From NCBI GenBank assembly GCA_951217055.1, contig OX578282.1, positions 49,377,329 through 49,441,328 of the forward strand: DNA of 64,000 bases, written 5' to 3'. The DNA is from Gerris lacustris. Lineage: Eukaryota; Arthropoda; Insecta; Hemiptera; Gerridae. Shown here in pieces: positions 21,802-33,800 of this stretch. The translations under genes were made by a program, and so were the position numbers. Each line of letters starts with the position of its first letter. Positions within the stretch are counted from its first letter, which is position 1. The notes under the pieces are model-generated. The model did not search any database. It was not told the DNA's origin and saw nothing but the letters and a program-made list of their open reading frames with translations.

Positions 21802-23390
21802 AATTTCAAAATTGTTAATAACAGTATGGAGGAAAGGATTATAATTGATGACGATGTAGTTAGAAGGAAATGTTCGGTTTTAACACAGGTTTCAAATTAA
21901 CCTGGTATTCTCTTGGGGGTGTTGTAGGTGAAAGCAGAGAAGCATTACAAGTGAAAGACTGGCTACTATTTCCTAAAAAGGAGTTTAAATCTTCCTTTCC
22001 AAACCAAGCAACATCGATTCCAATCCTAGGTGTATTATCGGTCTTCATTGAGAAACTTCTTCTTGAAGCAAAGAAACCTGTCTTAGAATTACACAGATGA
22101 GAAGTTTTGAGGCTTCTAATAGAACTACTCACTTCATTTATCACACTTTAGCATTGTTAAACAGTTTTCTCTTATTCTTATCACCCTTAAAATTCTTTTT
22201 ACTGGAAAACATTATTTTCCATCCGTACAGATCACCATTTAGTGTTGGAATATAAACTTTTACTTCCTTTATTCTTTTAGAATAGAGGATAAAATATTAT
22301 AAGAGTAAAAAGAAGAGAAGTAACTCTTTGTTCACAAATATTAGTAGAAAGTTCATAAAGATCATACCACATCTTCTTTAAAATTCAAGATAATTATTAC
22401 TAGTTGTAGACTTATAATTCGTACCTCTACAATTATAACCCATTAACTGAAAAAAACTAACTCCGTAGTGCAACAGCCCGTTGAGGGCCTTTACCTGCCA
22501 AAGAGCTAATACAACTATGAGTACAACAACTTATATGTACATATATCAGTTATGTATGACATGGGGTTTGTGTGTCTCTCCACTAACAGCTACATATTTC
22601 TTATTATTAACATACATAACCCCTCCACTACAGTTGTATATTAGATATTTTATAAGTAAAAGTTGGTTTCTATATGTGTGAATTTGTTTATTCTTAATGC
22701 CCACTTAAAAGGTTCGAAACATCGGTAGATCCACCATATTTTTATTTTTTTACAATCATTCATTCTCATACCTATATAAGCAAACTCATTTGATTTTTGT
22801 TTAAAATATAGTAGAACTTTCTTTTATCATATTCTTCATATTTCCGATCGCTAATTTAATATAGATTTATGTAAATATAAATAATTCTGTTAAGTCACAC
22901 AATAGGTAGAATCAAATACCTTTAAACTCCACTCAATTCTTTTACTTTGTCGTAAATTTGTCTCATATTTAATTGATAACACTGTACTAAATATCAATTA
23001 ATCAATTTATAACTAAAGAAACTATTTTACCCGGAAAAAATAACTATTTGGAAATTGTGCTTATAGAAAGAAAATTAAAATAATCATTCACATAATACAT
23101 TTACAAAGACTAGATTATTGAATTGATAAATAATTTAAAGATGCCATGGAAATTATTTCAAAACAAATATGACCGTTGAGCTGGAACTGAAAAATAACCG
23201 GCTGTTTTTACGAATATCATACTATCAACGCAAAAAAAAGAAGAATTATATATATAACGTTATTAATTTTATATGAATTTATTTATACTATGATATTAAA
23301 ATATTTTTAGTTTAACTTAATAAAAAATAAACTAGTTATATCTTTATTTAATCTATTGTTTATTCCATATGTTGGGTTTTGGATTCATCT
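21802..23390. other. AT-rich non-coding sequence, no gene recognised
   Basis: Overlapping open frames near 21860-22144 on both strands match nothing I know and are probably chance. Confidence 0.45.
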
Positions 23391-23566
23391 TTCCCGCCTC
23401 TTCAGTGGCGGTGCTTTTTGCTCGCCTCTTATAGCCTCCCTATTGCCTTCCCTTCGCTTCCTTTTCTCCTCTTGCCCGCACCGGCACCTCTTCCTCTTTT
23501 AATTTTTATATCTTTGTAAAAGTTAACTTCCTATTTAAACTAGTTTAAATTCAAAGTGCTAGACAG

Positions 23567-23645
23567 TTTTGTGTGGTGTCACCGAAGCGAACTTCCTCTG
23601 CCACCTACCCCAGGCCTGGGACATCGCCATCTACAAGCACGCCAA
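23567..23645 (+). CDS. Candidate internal exon of an unidentified host gene
   Basis: A 79-bp open block is bounded by an upstream CTAGACAG (possible acceptor) and a downstream AA/GTAAGC (consensus donor). It starts with 2 nt and ends with 2 nt of split codons. The frame gives 25 residues, beginning LCGVTEANFLC and ending WDIAIYKHA. In a very AT-rich window, 21 of its 25 third positions are G or C. That is strong coding-type bias, and the frame shows an ordinary mix of residues with Cys, Trp and His. The acceptor has a weak pyrimidine tract. I do not recognise the protein and assign no function. The pyrimidine-rich run just downstream would be intron. It could also be an exon-like repeat fragment. 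Confidence 0.4.
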
Positions 23646-23959
23646 GTAAGCCTCTTCTCTCTCTTTCTTTTTCTCTACCTCTCCCTCTACCCTCTCCCTT
23701 TTTCCTACACCATAATTTAAAATGTATAAACGTTTTATCAAAAGTAAAATACTCAGAACGGTAAGCGAAAATATATGTCTAGGCTCAGTGGCAAGCGGCA
23801 ACATGTTTCACTCAGAAGCTCGAACTAGTCATAGCTTGCGGTCATCTTCTTCCATTGTACTCAATGTAAATATAAACGTAAGCGACACCGCTCTGCCACC
23901 CACCACTCACCACTCTTATCGTACCCGAGGCCTGCTTTTATTTTCAAGCTAACCTTATA

Positions 23960-24534
23960 GTCCAGGAGATAGCGTGCAAAAAAGTGTCTAACTAACATCA
24001 AGCTAGAATTTTGTATACAAGTCAATCTTTTAGCGCCTTTTAAGAATATGAGGTCGGCTAAGTTCATCTGTGGGACATAGCTTGGCAATAGGCGTTTGAA
24101 AAAAACAAACCGGTAGAGAGCGGCCATGTCTCACCAATTATGGTGGACAATGTGATTTCCATGATCCTGAGTACAGAATTAGTTAGTAGACCAAAAATCA
24201 AGTTGATGTTAGTTTGTCCCTTGACAAGTGACCACGTTGATTTTTAGTAATATTTGAATAACTAATCTGGCAAGTGTGAAAATAACTTTGACTTGATTTT
24301 TTGTCTACTAACTAATTCTTTACTCAGGATCATGAAAATCATGCAATCCACCATAATTGGCGGGACATGACCGCTCTCCACCATTTTGTTTTTTTCAAAC
24401 GCCTATTGGCAAGCAATGTCCCGCAGACGAACTTAGCCGATCAGATATTCTTAAAAGGCGCTAAAAGATTAACTTCTATACAAAATTCTAGCTTGATGTT
24501 AGTCAGACACTTTTTTGAACGCTATCTCCTGGAC
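23960..24534. mobile_element. Fold-back/long-TIR MITE flanked by TA
   Basis: Almost the whole 575-bp element is an inverted repeat. The arms (about 23960-24180 and 24310-24534) start with GTCCAGGAGATAGCG and end with its complement, and match for about 220 bp with mismatches. The ends are flanked by TA on both sides, consistent with a Tc1/mariner-type TA target duplication. There is no transposase. The terminal GTCCAG is shared with the element at 53174-54313. Confidence 0.85.
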
Positions 24535-25440
24535 TATTAATATAAGAGTATAAAATTACCTTGATATTAATATAAAATAGATGAGAAATAGAGCATGTTA
24601 TATTAATAACGAAGTTAATTCGACAATTATAGGAATTAAAAAAAGAAATTTTAAGAACTATAGAATCGGACCACTTTCTATTTCTTAACAACAAAACCAA
24701 ACAGCAATTCTGGAGATTTGCGATGGAAATAGCATCAGACAAGTTGGATCGTAATAAAGAAGTTATTGGGCAATTCAGCAGCTCGTATGCATCAATCGTT
24801 TGCTACGCAAAATGTAAAGCTATTTGACATCAGGACCATTAGGGTTAAAATGAATTCCAACAAGTAAGAGAAACTTTAAATTTGATTCTTAACTAATCCA
24901 AGCCGACTTTTATGTCCACATTTATCTTCCCTTAACCCAGCTTATTGCTTTTGATTTCTAAATACAATTTACTATCTAACTTATAACATAACAGAATTAT
25001 TTAACTACTCTTTCACAGTCTCATTAAAAAAAAAAAAAATATTTAAAGAGTAATTATATGTTAATTATTATAAAAATGAATTTTTCTTCAGGGAAAGACT
25101 TTTTACTAACTTAAAACCCATTTAATCTTTAATTTAAAACTTTAAAATTACATTTTTATTAAATTTTTGTTGAGTTGAATAACTTTGTTAAAAATAATCG
25201 AATATTGCGCTAAAGCGCTATAAGGTATGCTCTTACAATTATTATCACAATACAACCGAAATTAAATTTGAGATATTTTAGTGGAATTCATATTGAGTTA
25301 GGGTAAATATTCTATTCAATGATAATAATCAATACTTCTATTGAATGTCTAGAAATTCTTTTAATGTTTTATCCGACCAATATTAGAAAGATCACGATGC
25401 GCTTCTATTTTATTGACTATTATCTTTGTTATGTTATGTT
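24535..25440. other. AT-rich non-coding sequence, no gene recognised
   Basis: No supported features were seen. Confidence 0.5.
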
Positions 25441-25762
25441 CTATCTCGTTATTATAGATTCTATTATCTCTGTTACAGATATTCTATTATAGAGGTAATA
25501 TTATCTCTATTATAGAGGTCATATTATCTCTATTATAGAGATCATATTATCTCTATTATAGAGGTCATATTATCTCTATTATACAGATCATATTATCTCT
25601 ATTATAGAGATTATATTTTCTATTAAAGAGAGCTACTTATGACATCTTAAGGAATAATGCTTACTGATTGGATGAGGATATAGTAGTCAATTGCGACAGC
25701 TTTCAAGAGATTATATTAACTCTATTATAGAGATTATTTTATCTCTCTTATAGAGAGTTACT
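25440..25762. repeat. 23-bp palindromic tandem array (CTCTATTATAGAG core)
   Basis: About seven units of ATTATCTCTATTATAGAGGT plus CAT repeat at 23 bp between 25480 and 25625. Further diverged units follow at 25705-25762 after a gap. The core CTCTATTATAGAG is itself an inverted repeat, so every unit can form a small hairpin. Confidence 0.92.
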
Positions 25763-27350
25763 TAAATAACAACAATCTTAAATAGCATTTTACACTCATT
25801 GGATAAAGATATACAAAATAATTTTATTTATGCAAAACCAATGTAGAACTACAAGCGATTTATCCATACTACCGGAGTCAGGTAAAATTAGGCAATCACC
25901 CAGGAATGCAAAGACCTTGTAAAGACCATTTTAATAGGATGTAGCAATATACTATTGCACAAAAAAAAGTAAATAAATAAATAAATAGTGGCATTGCTTT
26001 TAACCAGCCCATGCTCATAACATTGACATTGAAAGTGAAGTCTCGATAACTCAAACCTTAATACCTCGAAATTCTCAGTAAGTTGAAATGATTTCGTTCC
26101 CCTTGCTAATTTGAGATAGCAAATAATAATCTAATCTTGATAACTTAAACCTTAATATCACGAAATAATAATTTGTTAAGTAACGCATTTTATTTTTTTT
26201 AAATATCACTCTGCTTAAATCAATAATAGTAGTTGGCAAGCCAAAACGTAAGAAATAAATAACCAAATTTTTCTTTCTTAGCTCTTAACAGTGGAAAGAA
26301 AGAAAAACAAAACAGCGGTGAAAAAATTCCAGATATATAGCGAGAAAAAAGTATTCCGAATTTGTCAAGATTTTCTTATTGTATCATCATGAGCTAATCG
26401 GAACTGCTTTTCTTATTATTGTGAGATTTTTTCGTTCATTTTTTTTTTTTTTTTTTTTTTTTGTGGTTGGTAACTCTGGTAAAAGAGGTTAACTTTTTCT
26501 CCCGTTATTTTTCCTAAACTAACCTTACCCATCTCAAGGATTTTTCTTAGGGTAGGGTCACCAAGGGAAAACCAAGCCCGTGTGTTTTTCATTCCTTTAG
26601 GGCAGTTAGATAGGAAAAGTTTTGCCACAAACTTAAACCTCCTGAAAACCACCCTTTTCCCTTCCTCCTTAAAAACATTTTTTTTTTCCTCTAACGAGCA
26701 TCTACTATAATTAATTTTCTGTTCTTCTTATTTTTTCCCAAGAAGGGTGAGGTAAGAAAACTTAAGAGGAAATTATAAAAAATGACATTGTTAAAATTAA
26801 ATAAAAAAAAACATTTTCATTTTTCCGATAATTCCTTTTTAATTATTAATTTCAATGATATTGTAATAGATACTTTAATGATTTTTTGTTTAGTTGAAAA
26901 AAATAAATTAAAGAAAGTAGTTTTATCTTCATCGCTTCCAATATTAATTATTGTATGAAGATATCAATTTATCTTTAATTAAAAAACAACCTAAAACCTT
27001 ATTTTGATTACCTGATTTATGATAAAGGATAGCTAACAAAATTCGTGAATAAATCACTGCATAATTAATCAATCAAATTGGAATGATTAATTAATAATTA
27101 ATTGAGTAATCCATGGTACAAGACACATTAAGGAGGTAAAACAATTTCATTCTAATTAATGAATAAAAAGCAGATTTCTTTTTTCAATTAAAATAAGAAT
27201 GCTACTAATAAATTCGGAAGTGTTGAATTCTACACATGTTTTACCTAGATGAATAATAAACTAGATATATGGACTTCAATTATCATGATACAAGTTACCC
27301 TTATACACCTTCGGGACATTGATGTGGTCAGTAACATCTAGAATCTAAAG
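25763..27350. other. AT-rich non-coding sequence, no gene recognised
   Basis: It contains a poly-T run at about 26438-26462. No coding or RNA feature was recognised. Confidence 0.5.
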
Positions 27351-27404
27351 TTTGGTGATCCCAAGGGCTCAGATGGCTATACCTGAGCCCTTGGGATCAC
27401 CAAA
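27351..27404. repeat. Perfect 22-bp-arm hairpin, 10-nt loop
   Basis: TTTGGTGATCCCAAGGGCTC... on the left is matched exactly by its reverse complement on the right, around the loop ATGGCTATAC. The arms are GC-richer than their surroundings. It could be a small fold-back element or a structured RNA. Confidence 0.93.
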
Positions 27405-27837
27405 GGATCAACTAATTCGATCCTCCTTTGAAACATGTGACATTGATGGACGTGAAACCAAACTGAGGTACAAGCAACATGTTTCGTGAACCTATGAAAG
27501 AGGTTACCATATCTACAAGATATTTAGGCATAACTCGTAGTTTAGGCATACACCCATGTTTATGTTGTTGTTCAGTGAACAGTTGTTTTTAATAATAAAA
27601 TATTAAACCAAAACTTTTTGTTCGACGTCAATAATTAAGTTAACTGTATAATATAGGGTCACTTCAGATCATTATAATAATGAAATATTAATATATTATT
27701 AGTGTTACTAGCAAAACGTTTTTAGAAGTTATAAACATAGCTATTACAATCAACTGGAGTCATTCCATAATAGAAGTAACTAGTTTTAAAACATTTGTTT
27801 CAATATAAAATGAATGCATTTAAATTTAAATGTCTCG

Positions 27838-28395
27838 TCTTTGCTTCCGAGCTTACCGATGATAACGGAAGCTATGAGATCGTTCTGAGGAACGAAATTT
27901 TTTTATGTCCATCAAAAATCCGTTTCAAACATCAGGAAGTTTTGATTCCATGTCTTTCTGTTTCCAATTTTTTTTAATAAACATATTATCTTAATGACTA
28001 CTCGTCCGATTTTAATTAAATTTGTATGGTAGGTCATAATTTGCCCATTTTTGGTCCCGCATAAGTTTAAACCTTCTGCGCCCATTAGCTCCTCTTCCAC
28101 ATGCGCACAAACATACATTTATTTAAAACTATATCTTCAAAAGTACTTACTGATTATATGACATTTGGATGGTTTGTCAAAAGTAGCCCACGAATAGCCC
28201 CAAAATAATCTCTTTAACTTTTGCTAAATTCATACTTTAATTCATGTAAAAAATCAAAACGCTTTCGACAGATTTAAAAATGGGAGAAACAAATAAATTA
28301 GACAATAATTGGTTGTAAAAGAATAATATCAATAAAGTATGGGAAAGGATGCGATGAAACTATGTGCCACACTCATTGGCAGACTACTTTTAAAT
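27838..28395 (+). repeat. Hairpin-headed ~550-bp interspersed repeat, copy A1
   Basis: The head GCTTCCGAGCTTACCG followed by ATAACGGAAGC can fold into a hairpin. The body has GATCGTTCTGA, CGTTTCAAACATCAGG, AAACATATTATC, CTCTTCCACATGCGCACAA and TATGACATTTGGATGGTTTG. The tail is CTATGTGCCACACTCATTGGC. The same order of blocks recurs at 37597-38128, 40270-40900 (interrupted) and, reversed, 61755-62345. There is no coding capacity. Confidence 0.8.
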
Positions 28396-28451
28396 TTTGT
28401 AATTATTTCCGGTGATGTAAAGGAATCGAATTCGTTTTTCATTTTACCAAA

Positions 28452-28676
28452 ATGATTCATAAATCTGGTACGTATGCTTTCTATGTTTCTAACTTCCCCC
28501 TTCATAACGACCTTAAAGTCACCTTCGTCCATGATCTAGCCATATCCCGATATAAATCCTTCCATGACTCTCACCCCAATCCTTTAATTCACAACCTGAT
28601 ATTACCATTCATTTCTGGAAATCCTCCTCAACGTCTAAAGAGGCAGTGGCCACGTGATTTATTAAACAATGCTTAA
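28452..28676 (+). pseudogene. Jockey-type LINE reverse transcriptase C-terminus
   Basis: A frame open to a stop at 28676 carries VHDLAISRYKSFHDSHPNPL, then LPFISGNPPQRLKR followed by W-P-R-D-L-L. The HPNPL and P-x-R-L-K-R-x-W-P-x-D-L-L blocks are typical of the last residues of Jockey-clade reverse transcriptases in insects. The catalytic part is missing and the upstream sequence belongs to another repeat, so this is a 5'-truncated remnant. Function is lost. The clade assignment is by motif. Confidence 0.65.
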
Positions 28677-28903
28677 CTTCTAAACATATGTTGTATCAAT
28701 TGTATTAATTCAAGCCAGTATCTGTGTGTACTGTTAATGGACAATTCCTCACTTTAAGTCACTCGTCAAGTCATTGTAAAAACTCATATCAATATAGCTT
28801 ATAATATGTAAAATTATGTAGTTGCAATTTTCTAATTAATAAAAAAAAAGCTTTTATATAATTTAAGTCCATCGTTTTGCTTCCTACAATAATAGTATCA
28901 TTA

Positions 28904-29135
28904 TCTTCAAAAGTACTCATCCTAAATTAGGAAGATTTGAAGAAAGTAAACCTCTGATGTCCCCAAATTAATTTGAACCGTTTGTGTACTTTGAATTTTG
29001 CTAAATTGATACTTTAATTCATGAAAAAAATTAAAGCAAGCGGGATTAAATAAATTTTAACAATCATTAAAGTATCCGAAATAGCTCGCGAGGAAGCTAT
29101 GTGCTACATACTCTAATTAGCAGTTTATTTTTTAA
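28904..29135 (+). repeat. Hairpin-headed repeat, partial copy A2 (3' half)
   Basis: It contains the CTTCAAAAGTACTCATC, TACTTTAATTCATG and GAGGAAGCTATGTGCTACA blocks of the family tail in the same order. The head is missing. Confidence 0.65.
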
Positions 29136-31219
29136 GACCGTTAAATGGAATATTCGCCTAATAGCTGGCTAAAGTAATTGTGCAGTTCAGCCTTTATCCA
29201 AAAGATATCTGCTGTTGAAGTATTGAATGAAATTACCAATTCAATTCAAATTTGGGTTTTTATAAAATGAATCGTAAGTTTGGAAAAAATGGGCCAGAAG
29301 CCTGTTCAGCAAACACAGTGCATGCGCAAATCAAAACTTTCCAGACATAAGTTACTTGTTTGTCAATCACTACATTGCGTGCAATGTGTTTACCAGTATC
29401 TCGAGTTTAAACTTTGGAGAGAAAGTTTTATAAAATAAACAGAGTGTTGAGTGCTCGCTTAAAATTTTAACTATTTTGAAATGTGTTTTGTGAAAAAACC
29501 AGTCTAACTTTTACCATTGACAGATTCGACACGTTGTTTTTACGCGAGATGTTGCTTATTAGGATATGATAACTTTGTGTTAAAATAGATTACTTCTATA
29601 AAGACATCCCCAACACGGATAGAACCACTGTTTTTATTTCAAATCCCTCCTTTTATGGAGGTGATTTAAAATTAGTTTGGGCAGTATTTCAACACTGTGA
29701 CGTGCTTAGCACAACATTTTTATATTTACTCTTCTTTAGCGAAAATTAAGATAAGATGGTTACGGTGATTCGTTTTCTCTCTTCTTTTTACAGTTTCAAA
29801 GGTTTAGCTCTGTACTAAATAGATTAAATAAAATTATGCATGTTTATAAAAGTACGACATGGGGTTTGAAAAACATAGCTAATTTCTATAATATAATCTA
29901 ATAATCCAGAAGCAAATGGGAAGTTAAATTTTCTTCAGTTGTAATTATGAGTTCTGACGAAAAACATTTTCTAATTGGCAACTATTATGTATATTACGTA
30001 CTATTCTATATATATTTTTTAATATTCTCAGTAATAACTGAGAACAAGAACGATCGAAAGTCATTACAACTATTTAAAACGGATCAAATTTTTAAACTAC
30101 TTAAAACAGTTGTGAGTATTTTCTATCGCATACGACGTCCTGTCCTAGAAATCGGATGCTTGCCTACAACCGAGTACGATCCGTAGTGGTAGAAAAGTTT
30201 CATTAGTTCAGATGTCCAAACGTTCCAACAATACCATTTAAATTATTGTCATTTCCTCGAGCGAAGTCTAAGCGGATCACATGTAAAAATCGAAGACATT
30301 GCATCAAATATCTAGTTTCAAGTGTGTTATTGACTAGAAGAATAACTTTATTTATTTCTACATCACCGATTCTCAATGAGCCTTTTCTTTATTTATAATT
30401 ATGTGCAAATAATATTACGAGTACATAGACATATTATGAAGAATATTTCAGAATAAAAACACATTTGCAAAATATTATATTATTAATGGAGAAGCAGGTA
30501 GCTTGTAGAATAAGGGTACCTTTAAGAATAAATAAATTTTAATGGATGTATCTAAATAAATTACGTGCTGCACAATTAAGAAAATTAGAGGTAACGTTTG
30601 CGCTTTATTTATTCTATAAAATATAAATATTTTCCTAACAAAACAAAAACAATATTTATCATAACAAACTATATGTTTTAATGTCAGAAAAGCTTTTGTT
30701 TTGATCGGTAAAAGCTGGTTTATATCTCATCTTGTCTTGTTGAAAAGGGTAAATGTGTAGGTAGCGTCTCGGAGTAAAATTTTATCCTTAATTTTAGTAT
30801 AACAGTACGTGAGGTAGATTTACAACCTCTTTCCTGTGAGGAAGGAAAGGAATTTGCTTTGTTGTTTTACTCTACTTCCCCATGAATTTCCTTTCAACCT
30901 CTCTACAGTGTCATGTATAGTGAAGGAATCTCTTGTAGGAGCTAACTACAGTAATAAATTTCATTTCTTTTTTCCTTCTTCAGGTTTAAAGTGACGTCTA
31001 CTCAACTCTTAGGTTTTCCTTTACGTTAGGTGGAAGTAAAAAATAAATAAAACCTATTTTGCCTTTATAAAAGAACTCCTTGTGATTTAATGTCATACAA
31101 AAGAAAAATTACTCATATTACCGTCAAAATGGTGTGGGATAATAATTAAAAAGTCATATCGCAATATAAAAATGTTTTGTTTTATTAAAGAAAAAAGAAA
31201 TGGGATATATATTTATTTT

Positions 31220-31224
<5 letters not shown>
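29136..31224. other. AT-rich non-coding sequence, no gene recognised
   Basis: No domain, RNA gene or repeat family was recognised. Confidence 0.5.

Positions 31225-31295
<71 letters not shown>
31225..31295. repeat. (TA)n microsatellite
   Basis: A pure TA tract of about 70 bp. Confidence 0.98.
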
Positions 31296-31298
<3 letters not shown>

Positions 31299-32291
31299 TA
31301 TTGTCAGGTTTATCATATATTTATTGATCATCCATTCGTCCAATAAAATCCAATTATTAATATGTTTTTATTTTTGTAGAAAAAAGAGAATAGAATTACA
31401 CGCAAGAAGAAAAGAAAGAACAACTGAATAACACAATAGAAAATAATCATGTCTGTCTGTTGAATTTCCAGGTAAACTTTTTAACCAAATTTTGTATACG
31501 TCTCTTTTTCAAATAGTATAGTTTACAGGTACAAATAGATAGCGAACAAAGGACTTAAGTTATAAATAGTCAAAATGCAAAGTTTAACAAAACTTTATAA
31601 TGTTGCTTACCAAGTAGAAGGACAATCAGGTCGATTTTAGCTAGGGACTAATGAGGCAAAGGAAATAACTCAATAGTTGTTGAAGAGGTCATGAGAGAAC
31701 GGTGTGCAAGGGTAAACCAAAATGGCCGACCAACCTAGTCCTCTTCTCCCTTTACCTTAGGGTTCGGTTAACAAAAGATTGTGGCCTCTCTTTGAAACTA
31801 GCTGACTCAGTTTGCCTTACTTTACTTCGACACAATGTGAAGCATCTAGATTCGACCTTTTTACTTTGTATTGCCTACTTGAACCTTCCTCAAGTTGGTC
31901 TCCTTATTAGAGGTGAACTTGCAAAGGCAATACACCTACAAACAGCATATTGCCACCCTTAATCAAAATAATTTTATCTCTAGATGAAATAGGCTACACG
32001 ATGAAATATGATGCTATCGAAAAACTCATTTAGTGAATGTAATTCGCTACTTGGTGATATTAAATTAAAGATTTTTGTCACTTTTAAAAAAATAAAATAA
32101 TACTGGCTTGTTGCTTTGGAAAAAAGTTATATTCAGTTTTATTATTATATATACTAGAAACATTTTAACTTTTACCCAAGACTGATAGTGAAAATTGTTT
32201 CCATATCCCAAAGAATTGGATGACTTTTATACCTTTAGGATGCTTGATTAGCATTACAAGCATTTTAATATCTTCATAATAATTCTATAAT
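31296..32291. other. Non-coding sequence, no gene recognised
   Basis: A plus-strand open frame at 31702-31962 (86 codons) has a fairly even base composition. It has no recognisable domain, so it is not called. Confidence 0.4.
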
Positions 32292-32484
32292 TTTTAATTT
32301 AAATCAAATTATAATTATTATTAACTACGGGAAACAGACAGTGAAAAATACACTCCTGTGCCGGGATGGAAGAGCGCTATACTGGAAATATAGAGGCCCG
32401 TGGTTCATATCCCGGCACAGGAGTGTATTTTTCACTGTCTGTTTCCCGTAGTTAATAATAATTATAATTTGATTTAAATTAAAA
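32292..32484. repeat. Perfect 76-bp-arm palindrome around a tRNA-like loop
   Basis: The arms 32292-32367 and 32409-32484 are exact reverse complements over 76 bp and are separated by 41 nt. The centre looks tRNA-like. GTGCCGG/CCGGCAC (32358-32364 and 32412-32418) could be a 7-bp acceptor stem. CTATA/TATAG with the 7-nt loop CTGGAAA has the geometry of an anticodon arm (GGA at 34-36). GTGGTTCATATCC resembles box B. The D-arm is shortened to GGAAGAGC and the T-stem pairs poorly, so it is not a normal tRNA gene. A tRNA pseudogene caught in an inverted duplication is the likeliest origin. Confidence 0.85.
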
Positions 32485-33572
32485 TTTAACTTTCCGTAGT
32501 ATGAAAACTACCAAAAACTTAAAAATTGTAATTCTATAATTGTAAATTGTAATTAAAAAAGTATATCATATCTCCAAGGTTTGGTTAATAAAAGATATTG
32601 GAGTTTTGATGATGTTTTTACACCTCAAGTTTGAATTTTTATATTATTTTATAGCCTGTAATATTTAGTTGAGGAGAAATTTCTATATCTTCTATAAGAC
32701 ACAGGGAATTTACTTGGGGTAAGGCTTAGAAACGAGTGTAAATATCGAAGGGTTTAAATATGTCTGATGAGGTAAAATTTGAATACTTACATGATTAAGT
32801 AATTGGATTTTTATATCTCCATGGTTAAATAAAAAAAAAGAATAGATTATTTCCATAATCTTTAAGTGTTAAGTTTAAGATAGTAAGATGGAAAAGAGTT
32901 TCTAAATAAAGAATATGGAAAGAGTTGTAGAAGTATGACTACATCCCAAAATATAGAGTTTGAGAATTGTTTGCATAATACCGTTGTTTAAATAAAGAAA
33001 AGTTTTCATATGCCAAAAAACTTTCAGTTAGCAAAGTGGTTCTGTATGCATAGGATTGTTGGAAAAAGTTTTTTTCTCAATTTAAGACACCCACTTGCTT
33101 CCTAACACCCTCTAGTAGTGAAAGTACCCGTTCTGATCTGAATAAGGTAACAAAACCAATTTTCACGTCCCTAAAGCTTCATAATCTCTTCAGTTCATCT
33201 ACCCTTAGTGGATAGAAAGAAAAAAATATATATGTTATATAGAAAGAAAAAATTAGGGTAAAAAATCTATGAGATATTTCACATTTATTTGCATTCAGTA
33301 TTGTTCTCAATGTAACAATGGAACAAGCACTACTACCACTTTAATTGTAATCGATGTTTTAATGAGAGAGAGAATGGATTAAGTAAATACTTACTGAATC
33401 TGAATCTATATCCTTGAAATAGAATATAGACTATAGTTCTTCATGGCTCCTCGGATATTTGCCTACTCTATCATTGATTACAGCCCAAAGAAGTTGATAA
33501 CAAGGCTCCTAATTTAACTAGTTACCGAGGATGTCACAAAAAAGGCATTTAATTGTACAAGTAATATCAGCT
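32485..33572. other. AT-rich non-coding sequence, no gene recognised
   Basis: No supported features were seen. Confidence 0.5.
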
Positions 33573-33748
33573 GAGCAGGACAGTTTTTTTTTTTTTTTTC
33601 AACTGCAGAAATATACGAGACCGTGCAAAAAGAGACGTTAGATACACAAGTCAGCACGTAGCCTGCACCAGTCGTACAGGCTACGTATGGCGCAGTTTTT
33701 TCCTGCCCTGCTCTGCCTTTGAATTTACGGTTAAAAACTGTCCTGCCC
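33573..33748. mobile_element. Small TIR (MITE-like) element, ~175 bp
   Basis: GCAGGACAGTTTTT on the left and its reverse complement near 33733-33747 on the right bound a segment with an internal ACGTAGCCTG/CAGGCTACGT hairpin. There is no coding capacity. It lies just upstream of two other TIR elements. Confidence 0.55.
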
Positions 33749-33800
33749 TGCACTATCATTCCTTGCGTCACCTGCGTCAATTTACCCAATTTAATTCTAT

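Noticed and set aside
32358..32418. Functional tRNA-Ser(GGA) gene
   Set aside because: The acceptor and anticodon arms look right, but the D-arm is shortened and the T-stem does not pair; only about 61 nt long.
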